A stretch of DNA of 5,088 nucleotides from contig WFOY01000218.1 of assembly GCA_015487835.1 (NCBI GenBank), forward strand, positions 1-5,088, read 5' to 3'. The first letter of the stretch is position 1. The number at the start of each line of letters is the position of its first letter. Below are positions 5,014 to 5,088 of the stretch, piece by piece. The notes below the pieces were generated by a model that had not been told where the DNA came from, did not search any database, and was given only the letters and a program-made list of their open reading frames with translations. This stretch comes from Aquificaceae bacterium. GTDB taxonomy: Bacteria; Aquificota; Aquificia; Aquificales; Aquificaceae. Position numbers and translations under genes: made by a program.

Positions 5014-5088
5014 TCAGCTCACCTATCTTGAAGATAGGCAGGTATAGGGCTATCAGTATGCCACCCACTATCGTTCCCAAAATGACTA
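5006..5088 (-). CDS. pilC: PilC/GspF-family inner-membrane protein, C-terminal end only
   Basis: Only the last 26 codons and the stop are in the window; the gene continues off the right edge. The visible end, VGGILIALYLPIFKIGELI-K-stop, has the hallmark C-terminus of PilC/GspF proteins: a final transmembrane helix followed by a YLPIFK.G segment. These proteins form the inner-membrane platform of type IV pili or type II secretion systems, through which the assembly ATPase drives pilin polymerisation. The fragment is too short to tell PilC from GspF. Its stop (TCA on the plus strand, 5006-5008) lies inside the last codons of ispA, an 8-bp tail-to-tail overlap. Confidence 0.78.
   Translation of the reverse strand, partial: VILGTIVGGILIALYLPIFKIGELIK
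5022..5038. other. Perfect 8-bp-arm palindrome in the pilC-like 3' end, just past the ispA stop
   Basis: CCTATCTTGAAGATAGG has arms of 8 bp around one central base; as RNA it could form a six-bp stem (CCTATC/GATAGG) with a TTGAA loop. It begins 8 bp after the ispA stop, where a transcript end would be expected, but no T-run follows on the plus strand. On the minus strand it encodes the LPIFKIG part of the conserved PilC tail, so the symmetry may be a codon accident. Confidence 0.3.

Noticed and set aside
1..5088. Possible new defence, mobile or CRISPR-like system
   Set aside because: No repeats, spacers, transposase, integrase, toxin-antitoxin pair or nuclease motif is visible; every gene except the chaperone pair falls in a well-known housekeeping family.

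Overview
The window looks like ordinary chromosomal DNA from a thermophilic, Gram-negative bacterium. My best guess is the Aquificota (Aquifex/Hydrogenobacter/Thermocrinis-like). Three things point there: the glutamate racemase closely resembles the Aquifex aeolicus enzyme as I remember it; Arg is mostly AGG/AGA and Ile often ATA, with many Lys/Glu/Arg residues; and the genes are packed with almost no spacers. GC is a little over half by eye. The phylum is an inference, not a search result.

Layout, left to right. Positions 1-266 hold the C-terminal end of DprA (DNA processing protein, natural transformation), cut by the window edge. After a 10-bp gap comes a complete 14-helix DHA2 (EmrB/QacA-type) MFS transporter (277-1815). 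Two SurA-like periplasmic folding factors follow (1812-2636 and about 2633-3472), each overlapping the gene before it by 4 bp. These four genes form one same-strand block that could be a single transcription unit.

On the minus strand, murI (glutamate racemase, D-Glu for peptidoglycan) runs from about 4184 to 3408. Its 3' end overlaps the end of the second SurA-like gene by 65 bp in antisense. A gap of about 30 bp with an AT-rich, two-way promoter-like core separates murI from the divergent gene for a short-chain polyprenyl diphosphate synthase (ispA-like, 4216-5013). The right edge holds the last 26 codons of a minus-strand PilC/GspF-family inner-membrane protein, overlapping ispA tail to tail by 8 bp.

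The genes do not make one pathway, but most serve the cell envelope: outer-membrane protein folding, peptidoglycan and isoprenoid precursors, export, and type IV pilus/type II secretion. DprA and a PilC-type protein are both used in natural transformation, but they lie at opposite ends and are not in one operon.

I see no RNA gene, CRISPR array, insertion sequence, phage gene or tandem repeat, and no gene-free stretch longer than about 31 bp. I found no convincing new multi-gene system. The observations most worth checking are the paired SurA-like proteins without parvulin active-site histidines, the shortened C-terminal region of the polyprenyl synthase, the -10-like boxes almost touching start codons, and the overlapping convergent gene ends.
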